From contig NW_025062478.1 in assembly GCF_000002995.4 (NCBI RefSeq), positions 3,634,001 to 3,698,000 of the forward strand: a DNA stretch of 64,000 bases, given 5' to 3'. Shown here in pieces: positions 1 through 12,900 of the stretch (the stretch's first letter is position 1; each line of letters opens with the position of its first letter). Source of the stretch: Brugia malayi (lineage: Eukaryota; Nematoda; Chromadorea; Rhabditida; Onchocercidae). The position numbers and the translations under genes were made by a program. The notes under the pieces are model-generated. The model was not told the origin of the DNA and made no database searches. It saw only the letters and a program-made list of their open reading frames with translations.

Positions 1-900
1 AAAAATTAAATCTGCTATAATCTATTAAATTATTCAAATAATTCTGAAAAAGTTCTTAATTCTCTGAGAAATGTTTACGCTAAAATTTTAGCATTCGTTT
101 TAAATTCATTTCATGTATATATTCATGCAATATTACTAATCATTAATATCATTTATATATTTAACTATGTTTATTTCTTCATCAATTTCAATAATGATAT
201 TGCTAGTTAATTTAACTTTTCACGTAACACGTAAATTTATTTTAAATTGCTACTACCGTAATTTAACATGCATGATGCATTTGACATATTTTTCATAAAT
301 TTAAATTGAATTTTTCATCATAACATTTGGAATATTTTATGCATCACGATGAAATAATTTTTTCCTTTTTGCTAATTTTTTGCTTTAAGTAAATTAAATT
401 AGATTAAATTTAAAATGAAAAAATTAAATTGTACAGAAAAAAAATAAATAAACAAAGCTTTTGTTTTTTATTTTGTTTGTTTGTTTGTTTTTTTCTAAAT
501 ATGACAAATATCATTAAAAGTAATCCTGGACTAAATTATTTATCAACTGTGTGAAATAAATGTTAAAAATTCCATGCAATTTTATTTTTCTATTATTGTT
601 CAGCTTAAATAATTTAAAATTCATTTACATTTAGTTTATTCTTCTTTTTTTAAAAAAAAAAATTAATTAAAACACAAAAAATTAAATTATATTTCATATC
701 ATTTTGGTTTTAAAAAGGCAAAAAAAAAAAAAAGCAATTGCACTACAGTAAAAATCATTACAATGTAAATGATAGTATAATAATGTTTTTAATTAATTAA
801 TTAATTATATGTGTAAGTAAATAAATAAATTTTCAGGATGTGAGAAAGAGAAAACAAAAAGAGAGGAAAGAAAAGGAAAAAAAAGAAACGAAATAAGAAA
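1..900. other. AT-rich upstream region of the GPCR gene
   Basis: No coding exon is visible. The stretch is low-complexity AT-rich DNA with A/T homopolymers and short TTAA tandems. Its right end probably holds the promoter and 5' UTR of the GPCR gene that starts at 901, with an acceptor-like site near 836. Confidence 0.6.
829..836 (+). promoter_or_regulatory. Putative spliced-leader acceptor, GPCR gene
   Basis: An ATTTTCAG acceptor lies about 65 bases before the ATG at 901, and no matching donor is evident upstream. In nematodes this arrangement usually marks trans-splicing of a spliced leader. An unseen non-coding first exon is the alternative. Confidence 0.45.
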
Positions 901-3132
901 ATGGAATTATTCGAGAATAAATCATTAATCCATAATTATAGTATAGCATATTGCTTAGATAGTATTTTTACAAATGATCAAATAGATTATCGTTTATATG
1001 GTAATTTACCAATTTCAATATTTGGTATTATTATTAATCTAATTAATATAATTATTTTTTCGCATGCTGATATGCGACGCAGTTTGGTAAATTTATTTTT
1101 GCTTACAATTAGCATTACTGATTTGCTATTGCTTATTTTTAATTTCTTCTTTCTTCTATTTCCAGTAATTGCATTATTTTCTAATTCTTTTACACTGCAA
1201 GATATTTATCCTGTAATACTCAGGTTTGTTTACATTTTTTCTTTCATTAATTTTAAAAAAATCGAAAGAAAAGAAAAAAGCGTCAAAAAAAGAAATTGCA
1301 AAAGAATTGTTTTTAAAATTATAATTTAATACATTTTTTTCTGTTTCAAATTTTAAAAGATTTTTCTTTTTTTTTTGTTATTTTGTTTACTTAGTTTTTT
1401 TTTGCAAGTTTCCTCTCTCGCGTTTTTTTTAAAAAATAAATCATTCATTTATTGCATTCATCTTTTTAACTTTTAAATAATTCTAAAAAGCAAGAAAAAA
1501 AAGAAAGAAATTGCTAAATATTTTTAAAAATACCATTAATGACATTTCATTACTTATCGCCATTCATTATTTTTATTACTAAGCATAAAATTTGCAAAAA
1601 AAATTAAATATTTATAATGATTTAATTGAATTCAACCTGAATTCAACCTAAAATTCGAAATTGTTATAAATCTATAATAAATAGCAGATTAAATAAATCA
1701 ATGATCACAGATTGAAATTTTTTTTTTTGATAGGTATTTAAAACAATAATGAATTTAAAAATGAAAAGAGACATTTAGCCATTTATAGCACAAATAATTT
1801 GTAGTTTAAAATAGACATTAAAAAATTTACAGCTTACCAATTTCAGCAATACAACATTTTGATTACAAATTTCAAAAACATTATACATATTCAAACTTAA
1901 AAGTCATTAGATCAGAAGCAAACAGCGATAACTAAAAATTAAATTTTATTTATTTTAATTATTTATTTTATTTTACCTATTATGCCTTTATAAGATTATT
2001 CTGAATTGGACGAAAATAAAATTTAAATAGTGAATTTAATAAAACATAAAACTTAGTACAATATTTTTTTTGCAAAAAAAAAAATATATATAAAAAACTT
2101 TTTAATAAAGTTTTGATATACTTTCTTTTTTGATGATTTTTCAAAATATTTGAAATCAAAAAAAAATGCTATTATTTTTTTCGCAACTGAAATAACTTTT
2201 GAAGAAAAACATTTTCTAAGGTAATTTAAAAGATTTTGTTGAATGACTGATTTAACTGAATGAAAAAAACCAAATAAAAATTCGTTGGATTTCAACAAAA
2301 AGTTATTAGAAGTGTCTTTTTTTTTGTTTTTGTTTCATTTTTTTTTTTCGTCCAACTGTTCAATTTTATTTAATGTTAGTTGGAAAATGTTATTTCAAGC
2401 AATTTTGTCAAAAATAACATTTTCAGTATTTCTCGAGAGTGCAGTTTCATAAATCAAAAAGATGAGAAAAGCTTTTTTGCCCTGGAAGTTACTCAAGAAA
2501 AAAAAAAAAGAGAAATTAGTAAAGAAAAAAAAAATAAATCGATAAGAAGGATTTTGAATTTCTATTTTGAACTCAAAATTTGTGCTATTATCCTATAAGA
2601 AGTTAAAAAATGAGAATTTGAAATTCGAAATTATCATAAAAATAACTATAGTAAAAAAAAATCAGAAACAAACAATTTTCATAAGAGAAAATTGCTGTTG
2701 TGTTTTTTTATAATAATAAATTATCAATTCAATCCAATGTTATCCAAAAAAAATGTGCTAACTTCGGCAATAATAATTAATGGTGTAAATAAACAAATAA
2801 CAATGATAACAAAAGGATGAATGAATGGTAACCAAAATAAACAGATAAGCAAGCAAACAAACAGAAACACAGATAAATAAGCAAACAAATAAATAAATAA
2901 ACAAACAGATGGGTAAACAAGCAAACAAAAAAAAAAACACACAAACAAACAAGATAAGCAATAATAAATGAGATACATGCATTTCAGGTTTAGTTATCCA
3001 TTAGCAAGGATAGCACAAACATGCGGTGTTTATTTAACCTTATTTGTATCAGTACATCGTTATCTCGGTGTTTGTCATCCATTTCAAGCAAAACGATGGA
3101 TTACAGGGTTTTAATTTTCATTTTCTTAAAGG

Positions 3133-3163
<31 letters not shown>

Positions 3164-6100
3164 AATGTTACAGTATGGATCATAATTAAGACATTTGTGC
3201 TACAGTATCATTGCAAATTATTACTGTAATTTATGCATACGATAATTTCATTTCTTTTTTTTTTTTTTCATCAAAATATTTTTACTTTATTTTTTACTCA
3301 CAAATTATTTTCATTCATATATAATTTTTTTTATTTCAATGCATAAAAAGTGTTTGTTTATAAATTTGTATACATATATAGTTACAGCGACTGTAATTTT
3401 TGTGTAAAATTTACAATTTTTAATTTGCATGAATTATACAAAAATGAGAAAACATTACAATAAACGAAATATTTTAAAAGTAATTCTCTAATTAAATATA
3501 AGCTAATTAATTTACTTTTTTTTTCTGATTAGGAAACCTGTAAAATGTGCTATTTTTGGTTCTGTTGTATTTTCATTTGTTATCAATGCGACAACATGGC
3601 TTGAACTTACTGTTGTTCCATGTTACAGTAAACAATTTCATCGATTGTCAAGGTTAAATTTTTATCAAAATTTTGAATTTTTTTTTTTCAGAAAAAACAA
3701 ATTGTCAGTGTTTTTTTTTGAAAAAGTTAAAGTCAGATTATACTATGAAATTAATAAATTATAATAAAATGCAAATTAAGATTAATGCTTAATGTATATG
3801 ACATATAATTTCAATTTAGCAATGATATGCAATAATATGATTTTATGTGATTCAAATCTCAATAAATTCTATTTATTAATTCATTACTTATAAATAATTG
3901 TTTTTTTTTTTTTCAAAAAAGAAAATTAAAATTTAAACCAAAAAAAATGGTAAAAAAAAATTTTTTAGACATATTCAATTAACTGAATTACAAATGGATT
4001 ATACATATGGAATTATTATGAAAGTAATTACCTATACATTAGTTATGTTTATTTTTCCATTTGTAATTCTAATTATTGTCAACACATGCATTATTGTTGC
4101 TCTTAAACATAGCACAAATATGAGAGCATTGCATACAGGTGGTAAATCATCCTTATCAAAAACAAATAACAGGTTTGTACTTATTTACTCTTATTTTATT
4201 GTTAGAAAAAAAAAAATTTTTTTTTACTTTTTATTTTGAAAGAAAATGAAAAGAGAAAATTTTTTGTTGGTTGAAATGTATTCCTCAATCAAAAAAATAT
4301 GATTATTGTTTAAAATGTTTGAAAAGAAAAATTTTTTCTCACATTTTTTAATTATAGTATAATTTATATTTTGAAATTATTTGCAAATTTGTTAATTAAT
4401 AATGTTTGAAAAGTATTAGTTACAAAAGTTTAAATTACAAAAATAAATAATTTTAGTCAGAAATATGCTCAAAATGAAATGGCAGTGATATTAAATTCAT
4501 CATCTGCAACTACTGGTTCACAGTTTTCTTCAGCTAATTCTACCAGGTAAATATTAATTTAATTTATCAAATTTTTCTTTCCTATTTGATCAGACAAATT
4601 AAATTAATATGACAAAAAGATTTTCTCAATTATATTCCAATAATTAGTTCAATGTGTATTTTGCTAAACCATAAAAAATCTTTTTCTCGAAATTCCTGTT
4701 CTAATATCTAATCGATTGATCGATTGATTGATTATTCAATTTGAACTTAAATAAAATTTTGAGAATACTTTGGCATTAATATATATTTGCAGTTTTCGAC
4801 CGATGGCTATGAGATCAATTAAACCAGCATCGAATTTCCATTCGTCAACTCGTGACAGTTCGGTGACATTAATGCTTTTAGCTATTGTTGCTATGTTTCT
4901 CACTTGTAATGGTCAGTTTGTTTGTTTCATTTTAAATTTTAATCTATCAAAATTTTGATTTAAATTAATATTCATAGTTTTTTTCTTCTTTTGTTGAACT
5001 GAAACTTATACAATTTATCCTTTCATCTTAATAAATTAAATTAAAAATGGATAAATAATTAGATCTAGTATTTATTTATTTATTGATACATATGTGTATG
5101 TCGCTAAACCATAAAAATCTTTCTTTAAATTTTTTATTTTTTAAATAACTGATTGATTTGATTCAATGATCATTTAATTTGAAATTTAAAATTATTTTTT
5201 CGTTTATTTGTTTATATATTTATTAATTTTTTTTAGTTGATTTATGTGCTATTATTGACTTTAGTAACTTAAAGAAAAAACAATGTTTTATGTTAAAACT
5301 TGAAAAAAAAAAAACAATGTTAAAATTTGAAGAAAAAAAAAAAGTTTTAAATTTTATTTACATCATTATGAATCCAAAAAAAAAAAAGATGAAAAATAAT
5401 TGAAATAATTTTGTTAAATTTATTTATTTAACACTAATTTATAGGCCTAGCATTTTGCAACAATATCATCGAAATATTAATGTTTGTGGATAAAATTGAT
5501 AACAGTGAGAACGAGAGCGCATTCGAGAAAAGTGTCGAGATTGCCAATATTTTAGTGTCATTAAATTCATCAACATCAATCTTCATTTATCTCATCTTTA
5601 GCTCTAAATATCGTATCATTGTGAAAGAGTATCTTGGTTTAAAAAATACTGATAAAGTAAGTTAAAAAAAAGTATTTTTCTTTTTTGATAAAATAAAAAT
5701 TTTTTTTAGCCTGATATTTTTCATTTTTTTTTTTTTTATAAATAAATTTGAAGTTCATTTTAAAAATTTCATAGTTTTTAAAAGATTACAATTTTTTACT
5801 GGATATTAGATGTAAAAATAATATAAAATTATTTATTACCAAAAAATTTGTTGAACAAAAAATTTTTAAATTATCATTTATTATTAACTATTAGTAACTG
5901 GGATTATTTAGCTTGCTACCTGTTTTTTTTTTTTTTTTTTTTAAATTATATACTTTTGTGCTCCCTAAATTACAACCAAAACTAAACAATTTAAATTTAT
6001 CACTTATTATCATTTACATTACATTTTAAATTCTAGCACAAGTGATAAGTACATTTTCAGCACAAAATTAAAAGTTATAATTTAAGTAAGAAAGAACATA

Positions 6101-6805
6101 TAATTCAGATAATAGATAGGAAAATAAACAAAAAAAATAAACAAAATTTATTATAATTATTATAAAATAAACATTTCAAGATCCATTATAAAATAGATAA
6201 TTCAAGAGAAAACAAGAAAAAAATCAAATAATTGAACTGATAAGCCAAAAAAATAAAATAAAATAAAATATTTGTTTCACCATGTTTTATCTTAAAATAA
6301 TTTTTTTGTATATCAAAATTCAAATTACTATATTTCATTTTATAATAGGTCGTTGATTTTTTTTTTGCAAATAAATCATTCAATTTAATTTTGCTTTTTC
6401 ATTTTCACTACTTCTTTAAATAATTTTAATATGATTTTAAAAAATGATGCAAAATGCAACTTCAATTTTGTTTTTTTTTTTTTCACTAACTTTTCTCAAA
6501 TGTTTTTTTTTTTTCTTTTCTATATGACATTTTAAAATAATACAAAAAAACGGAAAGAGAAAAAAAAAAGGAACTATTATCTTCCAATTATAGAAAATGA
6601 TAATTCATTTTTTTTTAATCTAATTATCATTAATTTATAGGCTTATAGTGGAACATTAACAGCAGCAGCTATAACAATACGTCATACATTCGAATACCCA
6701 TTTTTACGTGGTGATAACATATCACCACGTAAATATTTATCAAATTCAGCAAAATCTCGTATATCATCTGCATTACGCTTTCCCATATCATCACAACGCA
6801 GTTGA
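901..6805 (+). CDS. FMRFamide-receptor-like neuropeptide GPCR (class A)
   Basis: Eight exons join in phase: 901-1223, 2988-3107, 3533-3652, 3969-4172, 4457-4546, 4793-4911, 5445-5656 and 6641-6805, giving 450 aa. Seven hydrophobic segments are visible. TM1 carries GIIINLINI, TM2 carries SITDLLLL, and TM3 reads AQTCGVYLTLFVSVHRYLGV followed by CHPF. TM4 lies around GSVVFSFVINATTW, TM5 around YTLVMFIFPFVILIIVN, and TM6 follows a Ser/Thr-rich loop 3. TM7 reads NSSTSIFIYLIF. The AQTC-VYLT-HRYLGVCHPF block is what I know from nematode FMRFamide-like (frpr) receptors, so a plasma-membrane neuropeptide receptor coupled to G proteins is inferred. The usual DRY is HRY, and the TM6 and TM7 prolines are absent. 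The exact subfamily and ligand are not recognisable. The gene stands alone, with 3.2 kb to the next gene. Confidence 0.85.
2788..2962. repeat. AAAC/AAAT/CAAG tetranucleotide-rich tract
   Basis: This imperfect tetranucleotide repeat in intron 1 of the GPCR gene is built from AAAC, AAAT and AAGC steps. It generates open frames of Leu/Phe/Cys-rich low complexity on the minus strand that are not genes. Confidence 0.75.
3133..3161 (+). repeat. Poly(A) run of 29
   Basis: This is the longest pure A run noticed near the GPCR exons, in the intron after exon 2. It is a simple homopolymer and prone to length error in assembly. Confidence 0.8.
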
Positions 6806-9063
6806 TAAAAAGAAAAATTCTAAAAAAAAAATTATGCTAATTAAATGAATTTAACACTAAGACGGGTAAAAAACAAATTTTTTTTTTCTTGAATAAATTA
6901 TTTTTCTTAATTTTATCAATTTCATTGTTCTGTAAAAGTTTGTCATCTGCATAATAAACAACAATAAAGAGATTATTTTGGATTTTTACTGATAAGCAAA
7001 TATAATTGATAAACTATTGAATTAAACAAAGAAAAACACTTATTGGTTAAACTAAAATAAAAAAAAAAAAATTATTTTTGTGACTAAAATAAACACATTT
7101 AGAAAGTTTTACATCTCCTTTTTTTCGCTTTATTTCTGTTTTGAAATAAGATAGCATATTATTAAATTTATATATTTTATAATATTGAAATAAAAATTTT
7201 CACATTTGCATTTTGTTAAATTTAATAACTTTAACTTTAATTATTAGATAATTGGATTTATAGATTATTGATTAAATCAATTTGTGGTTTAATTTTTTTT
7301 TTTCTTTAATTTTGTCTTTAATCTCATTGATGAAAATTGTTAAAGGAAGCAGAGCTGTTTGTAAATTTGAAATGGAAATTTGTCCACAAAGTCAACTGAT
7401 CAATTAGAAGTGAAAATTATTTATTCATTAAACCTAAAGTTATTGAAAATAATACAGTAATGTATGCAATTTGCTGATGAAAGAATTAATCCGTCAACTA
7501 TGAAAATTAATGTAAAAACAATTTGTGAAATATATAATATTTAAATTTAATAATTGAAAGATGAATAAATTAATTGAATCTTTTTTTTCATTAAAAAATT
7601 TATATTTGTAAAACATTCGTTTAAGTTATGATGTATTATTTATGTTATAATATAATCTTTATTTAAGTTATAATATAATCTAGTTTACTTTACTCTACTT
7701 TACTCTACTTTACTTTACTTTACTAACATAATAAAGCGATGAAATGCATAATAAGCAGACAGAAGAAATTTAAAGAAAAAAAGTTGGTTGTAATTTCAGC
7801 AATTAATGATAAATATACAAAGTGATAAATTTTACAGTAATAATAATTGATTACTGATTATTATCAGAAATAATTTGACAGCTATCAGCAATCTAATCAG
7901 TTATCGCATTCATTTCATATAACTTTGACTTACTTTAAGGTTTCAAGACAATTGACACAATTTAATTTGATCAAATTTATTAACAGCTGTGAATTCATTT
8001 AACAATAAAAGAAATAAATGATTAAAAAAAATTTTAAACTCATTAATTTCAATTAAGATAAGATAGTAAAAATTGCTAACTGTAAATTTAAAATTCTTTA
8101 AAATTTTTAATTATCAGTTCTAAGTGATTTTTTTTTCTTTGATTTGAGCCTTCTATGGACATTTATTGCATCAAAAAAAAAATTTCATTAAGAAAAAAAT
8201 TTTTTTTGTTTTTTTGAAATAATTGAATTTGTAAATTTGTTGAGTATTTCACTATTCACTTATTTCGTTGATAGTTTAAAAATTTTTTTAGAAAATTATC
8301 GCTAAAAAAATTTCACAAACATTAAACTTAATTCAATCAATTTTTGCTAGCAATTTAGTCATCAACAATTAACAATAAAGAAAAATTAAATTTGAAAAAA
8401 AAAAATAATAACTATAGAAAAAATCAAATAAAAGTATAAAATATATTGTGAAAATAAAGAACAAAAAAAAAATTTTAATGTAAAAAGAAGAAGTAAACAA
8501 GTAAATGCTGTAAAACTGTTTTAAAAAAATGAATAAACAATTTAAAATAGTAATTAAAATATTAAAAAAAAAAAATATCAGAAAGGAATGAATAAAAATA
8601 AAAATTTATTATTGAAGAAAACTAAAAACAATTAACAGTAAAATAAAAATTAATTTAAAAAAAAAAAAAAGAAAGTGATAAACGTAGAAAACACCAAACA
8701 CAAATATAAATGATAATTAAATAAAATGTTTTTTTGCATTAAAAAAAAATTTCTGATTTTTTTTTTTTTTAAATTTTATTTAGAAAATATAACACAATTA
8801 AATAAATTTATTTCAAATATTTGTTAAAATGAAAAAAAATTTATTTCAAATATTTGTTAAAATTATAATATCTAAGTAAAGTAAATTTTTTTTTTTCATA
8901 TAATACTATGTGATATCAATTATCAATTTTACAATGATATGAAAATGATAAAACGATTGATTGATTGATTGATTGATTGATAGTTATATCAAATGATATA
9001 AAGTATTAAATAAAAAAGAATTAAGGCGTCATATAAGGTACCATATATATTGGTAATACTGAC

Positions 9064-9079
9064 ACCTTGGTACCAAGGT
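9064..9079. repeat. 16-bp perfect palindrome
   Basis: ACCTTGGTACCAAGGT is self-complementary. It sits in a short cluster of GGTACC and CCAAGG repeats (9037-9096) about 900 bases before the zinc-finger start codon. Confidence 0.8.
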
Positions 9080-9285
9080 ACCAAAATACCAAGGTCCATA
9101 CTGTAATTCATTCCAAGAGAAATTGTCCCACAAATTGGCGCCTTTAATTTCAAATTCATTTTTCGAAATTGCACGTTCGCTGTTCTATATATCTGTTCGA
9201 AATTTGATGATTGCTTATTGCGATAAATCTAGTTGATAAGCTGTTCTGATAGTACTTTTAGTATTTTTATCTTCAACTTGAACAG

Positions 9286-9340
9286 ACCGGAAGACTAGCT
9301 CTTCCGGTTAGATATGCTAATAATCCGGTTGTTAGCATAT
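9286..9340. promoter_or_regulatory. Two adjacent perfect inverted repeats
   Basis: ACCGGAAGA (9286-9294) pairs with TCTTCCGGT (9300-9308) across 5 bases. ATATGCTAA (9312-9320) pairs with TTAGCATAT (9332-9340) across 11 bases. The first contains an ETS-like CCGGAAG core on both strands and the second an octamer-like ATGCTAA. They lie 640 bases before a gene start; a regulatory role is inference only. Confidence 0.45.
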
Positions 9341-9909
9341 TTGCGGTAATATTTTTATTATTAAATAGCTTTGGTGATTAATGTCTATGACGAAACCTGT
9401 AGTTCTGGTGGCATTTAATAATAATGGTGGTATCTAATAATTGTGGTGCGCTAATGGTAGCTAATGATAGTAATAGTAGCTGTATTTGTGGTACCATCCT
9501 AGTTACGGTAGCACTACTTTTATAATATTGATGGCAGAAATTATGTTTATGGTAGTATTTAAGCTATAGTGACAGCAATCTATGATGGAACCTATGATTG
9601 AATGGTACCTCTTCAGGTTGCCATAGCATAGCTATAGAATAATCTATTGCTTATGATGATTATCTGAGTTGTGATGGTGCTATTTTTGTTTATTATCTAT
9701 AGAAGAAACTGTTAAGGTGTATTTTGGTGATATTTACAACAAAACTTACATTTGTAACAATATTTGAATAATAGTAACGATATACCTTCTCGATATTACC
9801 TATAACAATCATTATGCAAAATTCCTTACAAAATTCATTTTTGATTACAATAGCAGTAATATGTTTTGTAATGAGGTAGAATCTTTAGTAATTGTGATTG
9901 GTTGATTGT

Positions 9910-9971
9910 AAGTATAACTATCCCTTTCTACCTCTTTCTCCTTCTCCCTCTCTCTTTCTGTATATATCCAG
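9910..9971 (+). promoter_or_regulatory. Pyrimidine tract and trans-splice acceptor, zinc-finger gene
   Basis: A long CT-rich tract ends in an AG at 9970-9971, three bases before the ATG at 9975. No upstream donor exon is evident. This arrangement is typical of a nematode spliced-leader acceptor and supports the chosen start codon. Confidence 0.6.
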
Positions 9972-9974
9972 AAT

Positions 9975-12900
9975 ATGTTCATAGTTTTGACTAATCAAAA
10001 TTTGCATATCAGGAAAGGAAGTATGCTCAGTCTCAGTCATCTACAGCTCGAAGTTTTACGGCGTTATCGAGTTGCTCTTCATTATCGTCAATTATACATT
10101 TCTTTCTTGTTTCATCGGTTGTTAGCTGCAACGAAGGTTTGTTCCGTTTCAGCTTTACATACAAAAAATTGATGTCATTGATTGTTAGCTAAGTGATAGG
10201 TTTAGTTAGTTCCATTTTTTGATTTTTATTTTAGTATTTAAGAAATCAAAAATTATTAATTCATAATTAGAAATCTGATCAAATTTTTCAAAAAAAGGAA
10301 AAAAAAAAAGAACGGATAAATTTTCTTTAGACATGATTCTCTTAATTTTTGGTAATCAAGGAGTTAAAATAAACTGGAAATTTTAAGAGTACCTGATAAA
10401 GTAATTTATTTGATAAGTGCTGATATTTTCATTTCTGGATAATTAACATTGTGTTTTGCAGTTATTAATGGCTAATAGCAATCAACAACAGCATATATCA
10501 GCATTTGCAAGCGATAATAATAGTACTTCAAAAGTTGATAATCAACCACAATCTTCAAATACCAGTAACAATGTAATTGATAATAATGTTATTCTACTAA
10601 TAATATAAATGATTATCAAATAATTTTAAGTAAAACTTATCATATTTTATTGTTGATATGAGCAAAATTTTTAAAATTTACTATACCAAAAACAAAAAAT
10701 AGTGCCAAAAAGATGAAAGAGGTATAGGAAATTACGAGAAATTGGTTTTCATCAGTGTTTTTCCCAATCAGTTCTTTAATGGTCAACCAAGTTTAAAATT
10801 GTAAAAACATAAAATTTGTAATCATTGCATGAATAAAAAAATTTGTATCAAATTGAAGTAAGCAAAAATCATTTTACCTATTTTTTATTATTTTTTTTTC
10901 TTAATATACAGTTTACGAAATTAATTCATGGTTGAAAAATAGATGGAAACCGGTAAAAAGATTTGAACTTGAATTATTGTTGAGTGTGATCTCTTGTAAT
11001 TATATGAATAGAATAATCAAATTTCAAATTTGCTATTCTTTGGCATAGCTCTTCTGGTTCTTAAGTTAACATAGGTTTAAAATAGAAATGAAATAAGCTA
11101 ATGGCAAACATTAATGTATTAATGAAATCCTAAAAGTAATCAATATTTTATAGAATGACTTTGTTTTTTCAGTTTCTCAATCAATCCATGATCGACTTGG
11201 CGTCTTTGCTCGAAATACCTCTTTTTAATGAATTAATGCTTGTATATGAGATCCAATATAATGCAACAAAAGATGCTCTCAAACATTTCCTTGAAGAACA
11301 GGTTGCTTTGAAATTTCTCACTTCAACTTATTAGCAAGAGAATGTCTTAATGATATTTACTTAAAACATGGAAAAACAATATAATAATTGATTAATTTAG
11401 TATATGAAAAGCAGTGTAATAAGTGATTTATATGTAATTCCAACTTTATAGCCTATAGTTATTTATAGTTATCAAATAATATCAGTTTTTGTAATTGCCA
11501 ATCTAATTTTCAAATTTATCTCGAATTCAATTCATGTCCTATTTCAAGGTTACTTCATTTGTGTCAGTAGTCTCTTTTCCTCTCTCTTTTTATCCATACG
11601 ATATTTTTTTTAAATCCTTTATTTTTTTTTTTTTTTTTTTTTTAAATCCTTTAATTTGATGCTTTTTAGCCTAATTTGATCCTTCCTCTCTTTACCAATG
11701 TATTATGGAGTTTGTTGGTTAATCCGTTATTGGCTATTAGTCCAGTTGCAAACTTGAATTTATCTGCTCATGATCTGCCAATATCTGCTGATGATTTACA
11801 AAAAATTATGGGAGATATGTTGGATAAGATTAAAACAGCGAATAACAGGTAATTTCATGTCATTTTGTTAAACTTTTTTTTTTTCAAAACTTTTCATTCA
11901 TTGGAACTTTATCTAAAGGAGAAATATATTGCAGTATGCAGAATGTACCTAATCCTCAGCAGTGCAATCAACGAGTGCCTAATCAGTTGAATAATAATAC
12001 TGATAAACGAACCCGAAGTGCAAATCGTACTGAAAATGTTAGATATTACTAAGTTTGCTATAAATTTAACTTAATCCATAATCTATTTCAAACTTTCAAC
12101 TGGAATTTCAATCATTGAAATTTCAAGTATTAATTTAAATACTAATCAGATGAAAATATCTAAATAGGTTTGATTTAAAGAACGAAGCGTTATCAAGATA
12201 TATGCCAAATGCAAATTATTTGTTGTTTTTCTGATAAAAATTCTGGTAAATTTCCCAAATCATAGTCTATTTTTTATTAAAACTGGTATAGTTGAATTAT
12301 TTTTCATTTATGCAAAACTTTTAAAAAATGTCTCATTGTATTTTATGCTATCTAAAAGTGGTCATTATATTGCACTGTGATTGGTTTGCAAAATGAACTT
12401 ATGATATGTTCTATTTATGAACTTCTATTTATAAATTCATTATGCAATATTTTTGAATTTTTATATTTCAAAACAGAAAAACAGCTCAATTCTATGCAAT
12501 GTTTGCGCAAAACCATTGAAAAATCGAGCTGCATTTGTAAAACATCGTCGACGACATCTTGGCATCTCAGAGCTTGCTTTTGCATGCGGAACATGCGACA
12601 AACGATGCAGCGAACGTCGTCATCTAGCGGTTCATTGCAAAAACAAACATCATGAAGTAGGTTAATCTAATTTGCAAAATATTTAATCAATATTTTGAGA
12701 ATTATTTGAAAAAATTGACTTCAAGTACTATTTTTTCCTTCAAAAAATTACTGGAGACATAAATTTAAGCAAAGTAATTGATGTTTTTTAGGGTGAAGGA
12801 AATTTCATTATCAATTTTAAATCTTACTTTGTATTAAATGCATAAGTAATTAGGATGATATATACAATACATATGTTTATTTAGGCATTACTACATTTAT

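Larger units (their letters stand above)
6806..9974. other. Intergenic region between GPCR and zinc-finger genes
   Basis: No gene was found. The left part (to about 8900) is low-complexity A/T DNA with a TACTT-type pentamer tract near 7682-7725 and a direct duplication of about 24 bases at 8808-8832 and 8840-8863. A GATT tandem sits at 8954-8981. From about 9000 the base composition becomes more balanced, and several palindromes occur at 9064-9079 and 9286-9340. This may be the promoter region of the zinc-finger gene. Confidence 0.6.

Noticed and set aside
2724..2982. Two overlapping hydrophobic minus-strand frames that look like membrane proteins
   Set aside because: They are translations of a tetranucleotide repeat in the GPCR intron. 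The apparent membrane segments come from TTT/TGT/TTA codons.
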